This document shows positions 13,774 through 18,647 of a stretch of 18,647 nt of DNA, in pieces; the stretch's first letter is position 1, and each line of letters begins with the position of its first letter. The DNA lies in contig JBPCJO010000089.1 in NCBI GenBank assembly GCA_051005235.1, positions 1 to 18,647 on the forward strand. The letters run 5' to 3'. Source of the DNA: JALQXV01 sp051005235. Its GTDB lineage: Bacteria; Patescibacteriota; Saccharimonadia; Saccharimonadales; 2-12-FULL-41-12. Under the pieces are notes generated by a model. The model did no database searches and was not told where the DNA came from. It saw only the letters and a list, made by a program, of their open reading frames with translations. The position numbers were made by a program, and so were the translations under genes.

Positions 13774-15291
13774 TTACGATTCTAGCACTTCGTGGTCACC
13801 AAAAATATTGGTTATGTTTGCCAGGCTGCTATCTTGCACAAAAGATTTAACAGGTTTTTGTCCATCTGTTTTTTGGGTGATGACAACCTCAAGATTTTTA
13901 TGACCAAGCCCTTCTACTATTCCAATAATAATCGACCTATTCTTGGGCTGGCTAACCTGGCGAAAATGAAATGGAAATCTAAAGCAAAGTAAAAGTTTTT
14001 TATCGGCAAGCTCAGCCTCAGCCATCCGGGCTATGCCATACAGCGTATTATTCTGAATTTTTAGTTTTTGAAGAACGGCATCCCAAACCTCAGTATCGAT
14101 CTCGGCTGTAGTCGCTTTACGAGGTGTTGACGGTTTGGCAGGTTGGTTTTTGTTCTCGTCAGTTTGTACTTTGATTTCATCAATTTTTAATGAAATAACA
14201 TCTTCATTCGATTTTGATACCTTTTTTTCGATAGGCTCAACTATTGTTTCAACAGATAAAGAAGCTACGACTTCAGCGCTTTCGGACAATTCCGCTTCTA
14301 TGGCAGCTGGCTTCGGCGCGTCTACCCGATGCTGTTTAAACAGTTGCTCAAGCAAGCAAAGTTCAAGCTTGTTACGCGGTTTTGGCGACGCCGGTACACT
14401 TAATAGCTCTGCTAAAAGCCGCAAGGCGTCGTCAGATGAAAAATCAGATTTTTTAGTAAGCAAACCATTTCGTACCCGCGCGGCAATTTGCTTACTCAGA
14501 TTCGCTTCATTGGAACCATGGTCGTAGGCGTGTTGTAAGTCTGTTGCGAGGGCTTGTGGATTGCCTTGGCTAACTGCTTTAAGAATAGAATCAATTGTAA
14601 CTTGTGAAGCTAAGCCCAAGGCCAGTTCTATATCGGTAGCCTCAGTACTTTTACTGGCACTCTTGATCTGGTCGAGTAACGAGATGCTATCTCTAAAACT
14701 ACCTTCGCCGTGCATGGCAAGTAGTTGCAGCGCGTCGTCAGAAATTTTAAAACCCTCTGCTTTTGAGATGTGTTTGAGGTGCGCCACAATATTCGCCTGG
14801 TCAATCGGCCGAAAGGTAAAGGTTATGCAACGGCTAATAATTGTATCAGGGAGTTTATGGATCTCGGTGGTAGCCAAGATGAAGATAACATGCGCCGGTG
14901 GCTCCTCGAGCGTTTTTAAAAGCGCGTTAAAGGCCTCACGGGTTAACATGTGGACTTCGTCAATAATATAGACTTTGTATTTACCGGTAGTCGGCGCGAT
15001 ATGCACGCGCTCTCTTAAACTACGAATTTCGTCGATACGACGATTTGAAGCAGCATCGATCTCAATAATATCTAAATGGATACTGTCATTTTCATACGGC
15101 AAACCATTAACAGCGAATGCCAAAATGCGTGCCACACTCGTTTTGCCAACGCCGCGCGGCCCAGTTAGTAAGTAGGCGTGTCCAATTGAACCGTTTTTTA
15201 AACTGTTTTTTAACGTAGTTGTAATATGTTCTTGACCAATGACTTCGTCAAACGACGTCGAACGGTACTGCCGATATAATGCTTTCCCCAT
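13774..15291 (-). CDS. dnaX: DNA polymerase III subunit gamma/tau DnaX
   Basis: 505 aa. AAA+ clamp loader: YRPxxF-like start YRQYRSTSFDEVIGQEH (6-22), Walker A GPRGVGKT (44-51), EIDAASN (77-83), Walker B VYIIDEVHML (107-116), sensor 1 ILATTE (139-143), SRC arginine finger (R154), sensor 2 region GSFRDSISLLDQ (197-208), then a collar domain to ~325. After this comes a charged low-complexity linker (~330-405) and a tau-type C-terminal region (~405-505). The usual Cys4 zinc module between the Walker A helix and EIDAASN is missing; only about 12 residues remain there. An A AAA AAG heptamer in the zero frame at K356-K357 could yield a short gamma-like form. -10 TATACT ends 9 nt before the ATG. Confidence 0.96.
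   Translation of the reverse strand: MGKALYRQYRSTSFDEVIGQEHITTTLKNSLKNGSIGHAYLLTGPRGVGKTSVARILAFAVNGLPYENDSIHLDIIEIDAASNRRIDEIRSLRERVHIAPTTGKYKVYIIDEVHMLTREAFNALLKTLEEPPAHVIFILATTEIHKLPDTIISRCITFTFRPIDQANIVAHLKHISKAEGFKISDDALQLLAMHGEGSFRDSISLLDQIKSASKSTEATDIELALGLASQVTIDSILKAVSQGNPQALATDLQHAYDHGSNEANLSKQIAARVRNGLLTKKSDFSSDDALRLLAELLSVPASPKPRNKLELCLLEQLFKQHRVDAPKPAAIEAELSESAEVVASLSVETIVEPIEKKVSKSNEDVISLKIDEIKVQTDENKNQPAKPSTPRKATTAEIDTEVWDAVLQKLKIQNNTLYGIARMAEAELADKKLLLCFRFPFHFRQVSQPKNRSIIIGIVEGLGHKNLEVVITQKTDGQKPVKSFVQDSSLANITNIFGDHEVLES
14221..14227 (-). promoter_or_regulatory. Candidate programmed -1 slippery site in dnaX (A AAA AAG)
   Basis: On the coding strand, codons GAA AAA AAG (E355-K357) contain A AAA AAG in the same phase as the E. 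coli dnaX frameshift heptamer. A -1 slip would add five residues (GIKIE) and stop at TGA, giving a protein of about 362 aa that holds the ATPase and collar but not the tau region. I see no strong downstream hairpin or upstream Shine-Dalgarno-like enhancer. Confidence 0.5.
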
Positions 15292-15300
15292 AGACTTTAT

Positions 15301-15306
15301 AGTATA
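15301..15306 (-). promoter_or_regulatory. Candidate -10 box of dnaX, leaderless
   Basis: TATACT on the minus strand, 9 nt before the dnaX ATG, the same geometry as other first genes here. No convincing -35 is seen at 16-18 bp. The box lies between dnaX and the palindrome at 15349-15402. Confidence 0.4.
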
Positions 15307-15348
15307 TAGGACTTTTTAAATTCCAGCCTATAAACCTAGCACTGGCAT

Positions 15349-15402
15349 GAGACTATGGATTTGACACGGATATGTACATATTAGTGTCAAATCCATAGTC
15401 TC
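15349..15402. repeat. 54-bp near-perfect palindrome between the 169-aa gene and dnaX
   Basis: The arms GAGACTATGGATTTGACAC (15349-15367) and its exact reverse complement (15384-15402) flank a centre that is itself a palindrome (TATGTACATA, 15371-15380) on the same dyad axis. Only two of the 27 opposed positions are not Watson-Crick pairs. Outside the arms, GCAT/ATGC continues the stem after a 1-nt bulge. There is no T-tract on either side. It may end the 169-aa gene's transcript, protect its 3' end, or bind a dimeric protein upstream of dnaX. Confidence 0.75.
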
Positions 15403-15432
15403 TATGCATAAACTTAAGCCGTGATCAGTGCT

Positions 15433-15942
15433 TTACAGCGCAGCTTCGAGTGCAGCCCATTCGGCGTCGACTTCGTCTTGAGGGACGTTAACGCTCACTT
15501 GGTCGCCTGGTTTTGCCTTAAAGTACGTCACACTGGCAAGTAGCACGCGGTATTGGCGCTCGCCAACGGTTACAAAATAATGTCCATCTTGTAGCTCAAG
15601 CGTACCAACTACTTGTTTTCGTGGAATCGGGCCAATTTGCTTGTATAAGAATGTGCCATCATCGGCAATAGTGAGTTTAAGTATATCGCCTTGGACCAAT
15701 TTTGATTTACTGGCGTAGTTAGCCGGTACAGGGTACGTCTTGCTGTCACTACCAACCATATTTTGGCCATCAAAGACGCCCTCGATGACTTTACCAACAT
15801 TTTCTTCTTTGACAGCAGTGGTAACACTCGGATCTTCACCAAGTAAACTTAATAATAGCTCTTTAGCGGCGGCTAAACTTGTCTCGGCCTCTGCGATAAG
15901 AGCCCGTAATCTTTTTACTTGTTTATCTGGTACGTCTGCCAT
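15433..15942 (-). CDS. Uncharacterised 169-aa protein, coiled-coil plus OB-like beta domain
   Basis: Not recognised as a named family. Residues ~5-35 (KQVKRLRALIAEAETSLAA onward) form an amphipathic, probably coiled-coil helix. From ~48 the sequence turns beta-rich with VIEGVFDGQNMVGSDSKTY and YPVPANYASKSKLVQGDIL, resembling small beta-barrel (OB/SH3-like) nucleic-acid-binding folds; a second beta section at ~110-155 reads VVGTLELQDGHYFVTVGERQY. It ends in the acidic tail DEVDAEWAALEAAL. It is soluble, has no signal peptide, and contains no cysteine. It lies between rplL and dnaX, suggesting a housekeeping or nucleic-acid role, but that is guesswork. The ATG at 15942 has no clear Shine-Dalgarno. 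Confidence 0.75.
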   Translation of the reverse strand: MADVPDKQVKRLRALIAEAETSLAAAKELLLSLLGEDPSVTTAVKEENVGKVIEGVFDGQNMVGSDSKTYPVPANYASKSKLVQGDILKLTIADDGTFLYKQIGPIPRKQVVGTLELQDGHYFVTVGERQYRVLLASVTYFKAKPGDQVSVNVPQDEVDAEWAALEAAL

Positions 15943-16005
15943 ATCTCTAAGTCTCTATAATTCTCTAGGTAGTCACTACTGTTTGTATTGTTAACCTTCT
16001 CTCGA

Positions 16006-16034
16006 AGCGTACCATGATTAGTTTAGTGTGTAAA
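16006..16034 (-). promoter_or_regulatory. Candidate promoter of the 169-aa gene
   Basis: Minus strand: -35 TTTACA (16029-16034), 17-bp spacer ending in TGG (extended -10 style), -10 TACGCT (16006-16011). It would give a leader of about 55 nt. A second possible -10, TATAGA (15954-15959), lies 11 nt before the ATG but has no -35. Confidence 0.35.
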
Positions 16035-16051
16035 GTACTTGCTGTCTAGCC

Positions 16052-16060
16052 TGTGGATAA
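16052..16060 (-). promoter_or_regulatory. Single consensus DnaA box
   Basis: The minus strand reads TTATCCACA, a perfect match to the classical high-affinity DnaA box. It lies in the intergenic region upstream of the 169-aa gene and dnaX. Only one exact copy was noticed, so this is not an origin; it could be a regulatory or titration site, or chance. Confidence 0.35.
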
Positions 16061-16098
16061 TATCTATGCGTTTTGCCTGCTATACTACGGTTAACTAA

Positions 16099-16141
16099 CT
16101 ATACCTGCGCTTTACTAAAAATTAATGAAACGTAGGTATAG
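16099..16141 (-). other. 11-bp hairpin downstream of the rplL terminator
   Basis: CTATACCTGCG (16099-16109) and CGTAGGTATAG (16131-16141) are complementary except for one G/T position, with a 21-nt loop. It lies between the rplL terminator and the candidate promoter of the 169-aa gene. No T-tract follows. Function unknown. Confidence 0.4.
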
Positions 16142-16153
16142 CCCTACATAGAT

Positions 16154-16193
16154 ATAAAGAAGACCTCGCGAATAAACGCAAGGTCTTCTTTAT
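16154..16193 (-). terminator. Intrinsic terminator of rplJ-rplL
   Basis: A perfect 13-bp stem, ATAAAGAAGACCT and AGGTCTTCTTTAT, with a 14-nt loop, 23 nt after the rplL stop on the minus strand. A- and T-rich ends sit on both sides of the stem, so it could work in both directions. Confidence 0.85.
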
Positions 16194-16216
16194 GCATTGC
16201 TTGTAAAACTTAGATG

Positions 16217-16597
16217 TTATACAAGTTCTGCAGTTGCGCCGGCGTCTTCAAGCGCTTTTTTAGCTGCTTCGGCTTCTTCTTTTGGAGCTTTTTCTTTGAT
16301 GGTGCCAGGAGCGCCGTCAACCAGAGCCTTAGACTCACCTAGACCGAGGCCGGTGATATCTTTGACTGCTTTGATGACTGCAACCTTCTGGGCGCCAGCA
16401 TCTTTTAGAACGACGTCAAATTCGCTCTTTGCTTCTTCGGCGGCACCACCGGCGTCACCGCCAGCTGGAGCGGCAACTGCGACCGCGGCGGCGGCCGGTT
16501 CGATACCGTACTCATCTTTTAAAATTGTACCGAGTTCATTAACTTCGAGAACGCTTAGGTTCACCAGTTGCTCGGCTAGTTTCTTTAAATCTGCCAT
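16217..16597 (-). CDS. rplL: 50S ribosomal protein bL12 (L7/L12)
   Basis: 126 aa, usual length. The N-terminal dimerisation helices (LKKLAEQLVNLSVLEVNELG, 4-23), an Ala/Gly-rich hinge (~35-52) and the C-terminal factor-binding domain from EKSEFDV-like AKSEFDVVLKDAGAQKVAVIK, with GLGLGESKALVDGAPGTIKE, are all present. It forms the stalk that recruits translation GTPases, bound to uL10 encoded just upstream. AGAAGGAA (16605-16612) is a clear Shine-Dalgarno. The intergenic gap to rplJ is 22 bp. Copy excess over uL10 is expected from re-initiation at this strong site. Confidence 0.98.
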   Translation of the reverse strand: MADLKKLAEQLVNLSVLEVNELGTILKDEYGIEPAAAAVAVAAPAGGDAGGAAEEAKSEFDVVLKDAGAQKVAVIKAVKDITGLGLGESKALVDGAPGTIKEKAPKEEAEAAKKALEDAGATAELV

Positions 16598-16619
16598 GTG
16601 TTTATTCCTTCTAAATTAA

Positions 16620-17144
16620 TTATTTGGCTGCTTTTGCTTCGAGGCCTTGCAATAAACCATGGAGGTTGCCGGTAAGACCACTCATTACACCGTTAATAGG
16701 TGCATTAAGTGTATTGATAAGGCCGGCAAGAAGCTGGTTCTTGCTTGGGAGGGCGGCAAGTGCTTTTACGTCGTCCGCGCCAACAAATAGGCCGTCGGTG
16801 GTGTATGCTCCGACAAACTGAATAGTTGGATTGGTTTTCGCAAAGGTTGCTAAGGCTTTGGCGGGAGCAACTTCGTCGGCGCTGTTAAACGCGTATAGTA
16901 GTTGCGCGTTAAGCTGGCTCTTGTCTGCATCTTTATATAGGTCGCTCGCTTTGAGAGCCTGAATAACTAAACGGTTCTTAATTACCTTAATTACCGTCTT
17001 GTCCTCGTTGGCCTGTTTGCGAAGCGTCTGTAATTGCTTAACGGTTGTACCTTTGTAATTGGCGACAACTGTTAATTTAGATTCAGCCAAAAGTTGGCTT
17101 ACTTCTGCGACTACTTCTTCTTTCTTCTGCTTGGTTAAAGCCAT
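16620..17144 (-). CDS. rplJ: 50S ribosomal protein uL10
   Basis: 174 aa, usual bacterial length. The N-terminal rRNA-binding part reads ALTKQKKEEVVAEVSQLLAESKLTVVANYKGTTVKQLQTLRKQ, followed by VIKNRLVIQAL, GVFVG-like DGLFVGADDVKALAALPSKNQLLAGLI and a C-terminal helix for bL12 dimers (GVMSGLTGNLHGLLQGLEAKAAK). It anchors the stalk on 23S rRNA. AAAAGG lies about 9 nt before the ATG. It is transcribed from the promoter at 17342-17350 through an L10-type leader. The neighbouring rplK-rplA and rpoB genes common elsewhere are not adjacent here. Confidence 0.97.
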   Translation of the reverse strand: MALTKQKKEEVVAEVSQLLAESKLTVVANYKGTTVKQLQTLRKQANEDKTVIKVIKNRLVIQALKASDLYKDADKSQLNAQLLYAFNSADEVAPAKALATFAKTNPTIQFVGAYTTDGLFVGADDVKALAALPSKNQLLAGLINTLNAPINGVMSGLTGNLHGLLQGLEAKAAK

Positions 17145-17227
17145 GTTTTGTACCTTTTTGATTACTTTTATAAGACGTATGCGCTGATGCGCAAGCCTTA
17201 TGTATCCAGATGACTACATCGACCATT

Positions 17228-17335
17228 AAAAAAGTCTCTGGCAGCAACCAAAGACGTCAAATACTTGTAATTGTATTCCTCGGTAGCATTCTTAAACGTT
17301 ATATTGCTAAATCGTCGCTACTGTCTTCGGTAACT
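17228..17335 (-). ncRNA. L10 leader (rplJL autoregulatory leader with attenuator)
   Basis: Read on the minus strand from the predicted start near 17335. ACCGAAGACAGTAGC, TTAAGAATGCTACCGAGG and the GTAGC/GCTAC stem (17317-17321 with 17283-17287) have the look of the bacterial L10 leader, bound by the L10(L12)4 complex. Downstream, GTCTTTGG (17248-17255) and CCAGAGAC (17234-17241) form a terminator followed by six T (17228-17233). The terminator's 5' arm can instead pair with CCGAAGAC (17323-17330), inside the L10-binding region, forming an antiterminator. This is the logic shown for B. subtilis rplJL: excess L10-L12 binds, blocks the antiterminator, and transcription stops. Confidence 0.8.
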
Positions 17336-17341
17336 GGAGTT

Positions 17342-17350
17342 ATTATATCA
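17342..17350 (-). promoter_or_regulatory. Promoter of rplJ-rplL, extended -10
   Basis: The minus strand reads TGATATAAT: a perfect -10 (17342-17347) preceded by the TGn extension. The -35 region overlaps the last codons of the upstream gene and is poor (TAGCGA). The extended -10 explains activity without it. Confidence 0.65.
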
Positions 17351-17358
17351 CAGAATAG

Positions 17359-18315
17359 TTAGATCGCTAGCGTATTACAAATCTCAATTTTGGCAGAAAT
17401 GGATTTATTGAATGAGTTAGGATTTTTCTTTGCGCTTTGGTATAGCTCAAGCGCACGTTTTGCCAGAGTTTTTTGACCTGAATGCTGGGCAATATAACGG
17501 AGGCAGTCGGCTTTATACTCTCCGACACGGCTATCTTGACTGACCGAAAAACTGCTAAAGAAGGCGTCGGTAACGGCGTCTGCTTCGCTAAATTGCCCTG
17601 CGATTGCTAAGCGCCGTACCACGCTTTTAACTTTTTTTGCTGAATCGCCACGCATATCAATGTCAGGATAATAACCTGCCATATTCGTTATTGCATTACT
17701 TGCTGCCAGTAGATTACACGCATCGTAGGCTTCATTAAATTTGGCATACTGATAGATTAAATTACGACCAAACTCTGGTTTAAAAAGACTGGCAATTAAG
17801 CTGTAAGATCGTTCGGTTCGGTCATAGTCAGAGTCCCTACCGGATATTTGTGTGCATACTTGCATGGCTCTAAGCCAAGGATGTTTATCAAAGCCGCTTT
17901 CCCAATCTAAGTCAGTTTGTTGCAAAAGTTGAACGCTATTTAGTCGGGCCATTGAACGGTTTTCGCTAGCCTGACCGTACAGTGTCAAGACATTACGCAA
18001 CGGTTGGTTCAACTCGGGTGATAACATGTCGAGTAGCCATATATCTTGAGAGGTGGGTACGAGTAATGTCGCATGGCCATTTATGAATCCCACATAATGC
18101 TGAATATCTGCCTGTTCTAATTGCTCCGACCCTTTTAGGGTATAGCCCACACAGTTAGTCTTGCCTGTTTGCTCGATATCATCGATTGAGCTGTCAGGCT
18201 CAAAGCGTAAGTTGGCTCGCACCTTTTCTTGGATTTGAGCAGCGTACATAATGACTTCCAGGCTCGGAGTAGTTGGGAGTTGTTCATATTTTTGATCGTG
18301 GTAAACGTTTTTCAT
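17359..18315 (-). CDS. Transglutaminase-like (Cys-His-Asp) protein with helical C-terminus
   Basis: 318 aa, no signal peptide or membrane segment. The N-terminal part holds TGKTNCVGYTL (C55), then FINGHATLLVP (H81) and WLLDMLSP (D96). Order and spacing (C-x25-H-x14-D) fit the catalytic triad of transglutaminase-like/papain-like thiol enzymes, which may act as proteases, amidases or cross-linkers. Residues ~150-318 look like stacked amphipathic helices with TPR-like repeats (FGRNLIYQYAKFNEAYDA, SAKKVKSVVRRLAIAGQFSEADAV, QKTLAKRALELYQSAKK), usually a protein-binding scaffold. The ATG has no Shine-Dalgarno and follows a terminator by 20 nt. It is divergent from an HTH regulator. The enzyme assignment is by motif only; the exact function is unknown. 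Confidence 0.6.
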   Translation of the reverse strand: MKNVYHDQKYEQLPTTPSLEVIMYAAQIQEKVRANLRFEPDSSIDDIEQTGKTNCVGYTLKGSEQLEQADIQHYVGFINGHATLLVPTSQDIWLLDMLSPELNQPLRNVLTLYGQASENRSMARLNSVQLLQQTDLDWESGFDKHPWLRAMQVCTQISGRDSDYDRTERSYSLIASLFKPEFGRNLIYQYAKFNEAYDACNLLAASNAITNMAGYYPDIDMRGDSAKKVKSVVRRLAIAGQFSEADAVTDAFFSSFSVSQDSRVGEYKADCLRYIAQHSGQKTLAKRALELYQSAKKNPNSFNKSISAKIEICNTLAI

Positions 18316-18335
18316 AATGCTATTGCGTTGGTATT

Positions 18336-18358
18336 AAAAAGACCGGGTTGTTCCCGGT
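18336..18358 (-). terminator. Attenuator terminator in the leader of the transglutaminase-like gene
   Basis: On the minus strand, ACCGGG-aacaa-CCCGGT followed by CTTTTT, ending 20 nt before the ATG at 18315. It lies in a divergent intergenic region where no gene should end, so a conditional terminator within the leader is the best explanation. Its 5' arm also forms the 3' arm of the longer helix at 18353-18417. Confidence 0.65.
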
Positions 18359-18417
18359 TTGTTTGTTAATTGTTGATTTCTGATTTATATCATTGATTAA
18401 ATAACAAACAAGCCGGG
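18353..18417 (-). promoter_or_regulatory. Antiterminator-like 16-bp helix overlapping the terminator
   Basis: CCCGGCTTGTTTGTTA (minus strand, 18417-18402) pairs with TAACAAACAAACCGGG (18368-18353) with one C/A mismatch. Its 3' arm uses the CCGGG also needed by the terminator, so the two are mutually exclusive. Upstream, CAAGACCG (18445-18438) can pair with CGGCTTG (18415-18409), leaving one A bulged, which would block this helix: a third alternative state. Confidence 0.55.
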
Positions 18418-18468
18418 CATAGTAATTGCCACGCGCACGGTCTTGTAACTAATCGTTGAATACGTCAT
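18397..18468 (-). CDS. Possible 23-aa leader peptide
   Basis: ATG at 18468 lies 8 nt after the -10 box, that is, at the predicted transcription start, as in a leaderless mRNA. The reading starts MTYSTISYKT, ends MPGLFVI, and stops at TAA; four Thr and three each of Ile and Val. Its last codons cover the 5' arm of the antiterminator helix, so a ribosome finishing this ORF would favour the terminator and one stalled earlier would favour read-through. A 24-codon open frame is easily met by chance, so the position, not the length, is the evidence. Confidence 0.35.
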   Translation of the reverse strand: MTYSTISYKTVRVAITMPGLFVI

Positions 18469-18476
18469 CACAAACG

Positions 18477-18505
18477 AAGATACCAGATGGTAAGAATTAT
18501 GTCAA
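18477..18505 (-). promoter_or_regulatory. Promoter of the transglutaminase-like gene and its leader
   Basis: Minus strand: -35 TTGACA (18500-18505), 17-bp spacer ending in TGG, -10 TATCTT (18477-18482). Transcription should start near 18470, giving a leader of about 155 nt to the ATG at 18315. Confidence 0.65.
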
Positions 18506-18553
18506 GTCGCTATCAATGTTGACAAATCAAACAATCAGCGTATAATTTGTCAA
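18501..18553. promoter_or_regulatory. Shared operator candidate between two divergent promoters
   Basis: TTGACAAAT (18519-18527) and ATTTGTCAA (18545-18553) form a perfect 9-bp inverted repeat with a 17-bp gap, spanning the whole + strand promoter. A further GTCAA half-site (18501-18505) lies in the -35 of the minus-strand promoter. A dimeric HTH protein, plausibly the one encoded at 18581, could repress both promoters from these sites. The -35 consensus itself supplies part of the symmetry, so the operator is a proposal. Confidence 0.5.
18519..18546 (+). promoter_or_regulatory. Consensus promoter of the HTH gene
   Basis: -35 TTGACA (18519-18524), 16-bp spacer, -10 TATAAT (18541-18546): both hexamers perfect. 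The start near 18553 leaves about 28 nt to the first possible ATG (18581). Such a strong promoter usually needs a repressor. Confidence 0.8.
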
Positions 18554-18580
18554 TGTGAAAACACAGTTCCGAGCGCTTGG

Positions 18581-18647
18581 ATGTTGTTTATGTTTAAAAC
18601 AACGAAACTAAGACAAACAAGAGGATTCCAAGCAACCGAGCTGGCAT
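18581..18647 (+). CDS. HTH (XRE-type) regulator, 3'-partial
   Basis: Only 22 codons are visible before the window ends. In-frame ATGs at 18581 and 18590; from the second the protein reads MFKTTKLRQTRGFQATELA. The stretch KLRQTRGFQATELA matches the opening of Cro/CI-type helix-turn-helix domains (LRxxRGxxxxELA). No clear Shine-Dalgarno precedes either ATG, so the start is undecided. A consensus promoter with an overlapping inverted repeat lies just upstream, as expected for an autoregulated repressor. The family call rests on one helix pair and is moderate. Confidence 0.5.
   Translation, partial: MLFMFKTTKLRQTRGFQATELA

Noticed and set aside
13588..14971. Long + strand ORFs opposite dnaX and dnaB (for example 14135-14527 and 14561-14971)
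   Set aside because: They are antisense to clearly conserved genes and show low-complexity, Ser-rich translations without recognisable domains or start signals.
16197..16619. 140-aa + strand ORF opposite rplL
   Set aside because: It mirrors the Ala-rich rplL sequence on the other strand and starts inside the terminator region.
1..18647. CRISPR array
   Set aside because: No regularly spaced direct repeats were seen; the repeats found are inverted or single copies.
1..18647. Recoded UGA (Gly), as in Gracilibacteria/Absconditabacteria
   Set aside because: TGA ends the first glycosyltransferase gene with a tidy GTGA overlap, and no conserved gene contains an in-frame TGA.

Overview
The window looks like a chromosomal segment from a small-genome bacterium of the Patescibacteria (candidate phyla radiation), most likely Saccharibacteria-like. 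This is inferred from compact, overlapping gene order, very short or absent 5' leaders, zinc-free variants of RecR and DnaX, a VanY-type peptidase, PimA-like glycosyltransferases and many proteins of unknown type. TGA is used as a stop, so code 11 fits. I could not run a phylogenetic test.

Left part, + strand (1-7834). First comes the 3' part of a secreted protein that joins a subtilisin-type protease domain to a GH6 (cellulase-family) glycoside hydrolase domain. It is followed by about 480 bases with no credible protein gene, holding a minus-strand tRNA-Gln(UUG) with its terminator, an 18-bp copy of the tRNA 3' end, and a 20-bp inverted repeat. Then come a membrane-anchored VanY-type carboxypeptidase, an alpha/beta hydrolase, two overlapping PimA-like GT4 glycosyltransferases and an AI-2E-family membrane protein. 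This block reads as a cell-envelope and surface-interaction group. Most of its genes have a -10 box only 8-16 nt before the ATG, so leaderless or nearly leaderless mRNAs are likely.

Middle, minus strand (15942-7836). A dense information-processing cluster in transcription order: a 169-aa unrecognised protein, dnaX, dnaB, a GT-C-like membrane protein, a YbaB/EbfC protein, recR, an NrnA-like DHH phosphoesterase and cysS. Genes abut or overlap (dnaX/dnaB 3 bp apart, recR/nrnA-like adjacent, nrnA-like/cysS overlapping by 35 bp). dnaX carries an in-phase A AAA AAG slippery heptamer placed just after the clamp-loader collar region.

Right part. rplJ-rplL is preceded by an L10-type leader with an intrinsic terminator and a visible competing antiterminator pairing, and ends in a strong terminator. 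Beyond it is a divergent pair: on the minus strand a protein with a transglutaminase-like Cys-His-Asp arrangement plus a helical C-terminus; on the + strand the first codons of an apparent HTH (XRE-type) regulator. Their two promoters are back to back and share TTGAC/GTCAA half-sites. The minus-strand gene has a leader of about 155 nt that can be folded as an attenuator: a possible leaderless 23-codon leader peptide overlaps the 5' arm of a long antiterminator helix, whose 3' arm overlaps a terminator just before the gene. This divergent, attenuated module is the best candidate for an undescribed system here.
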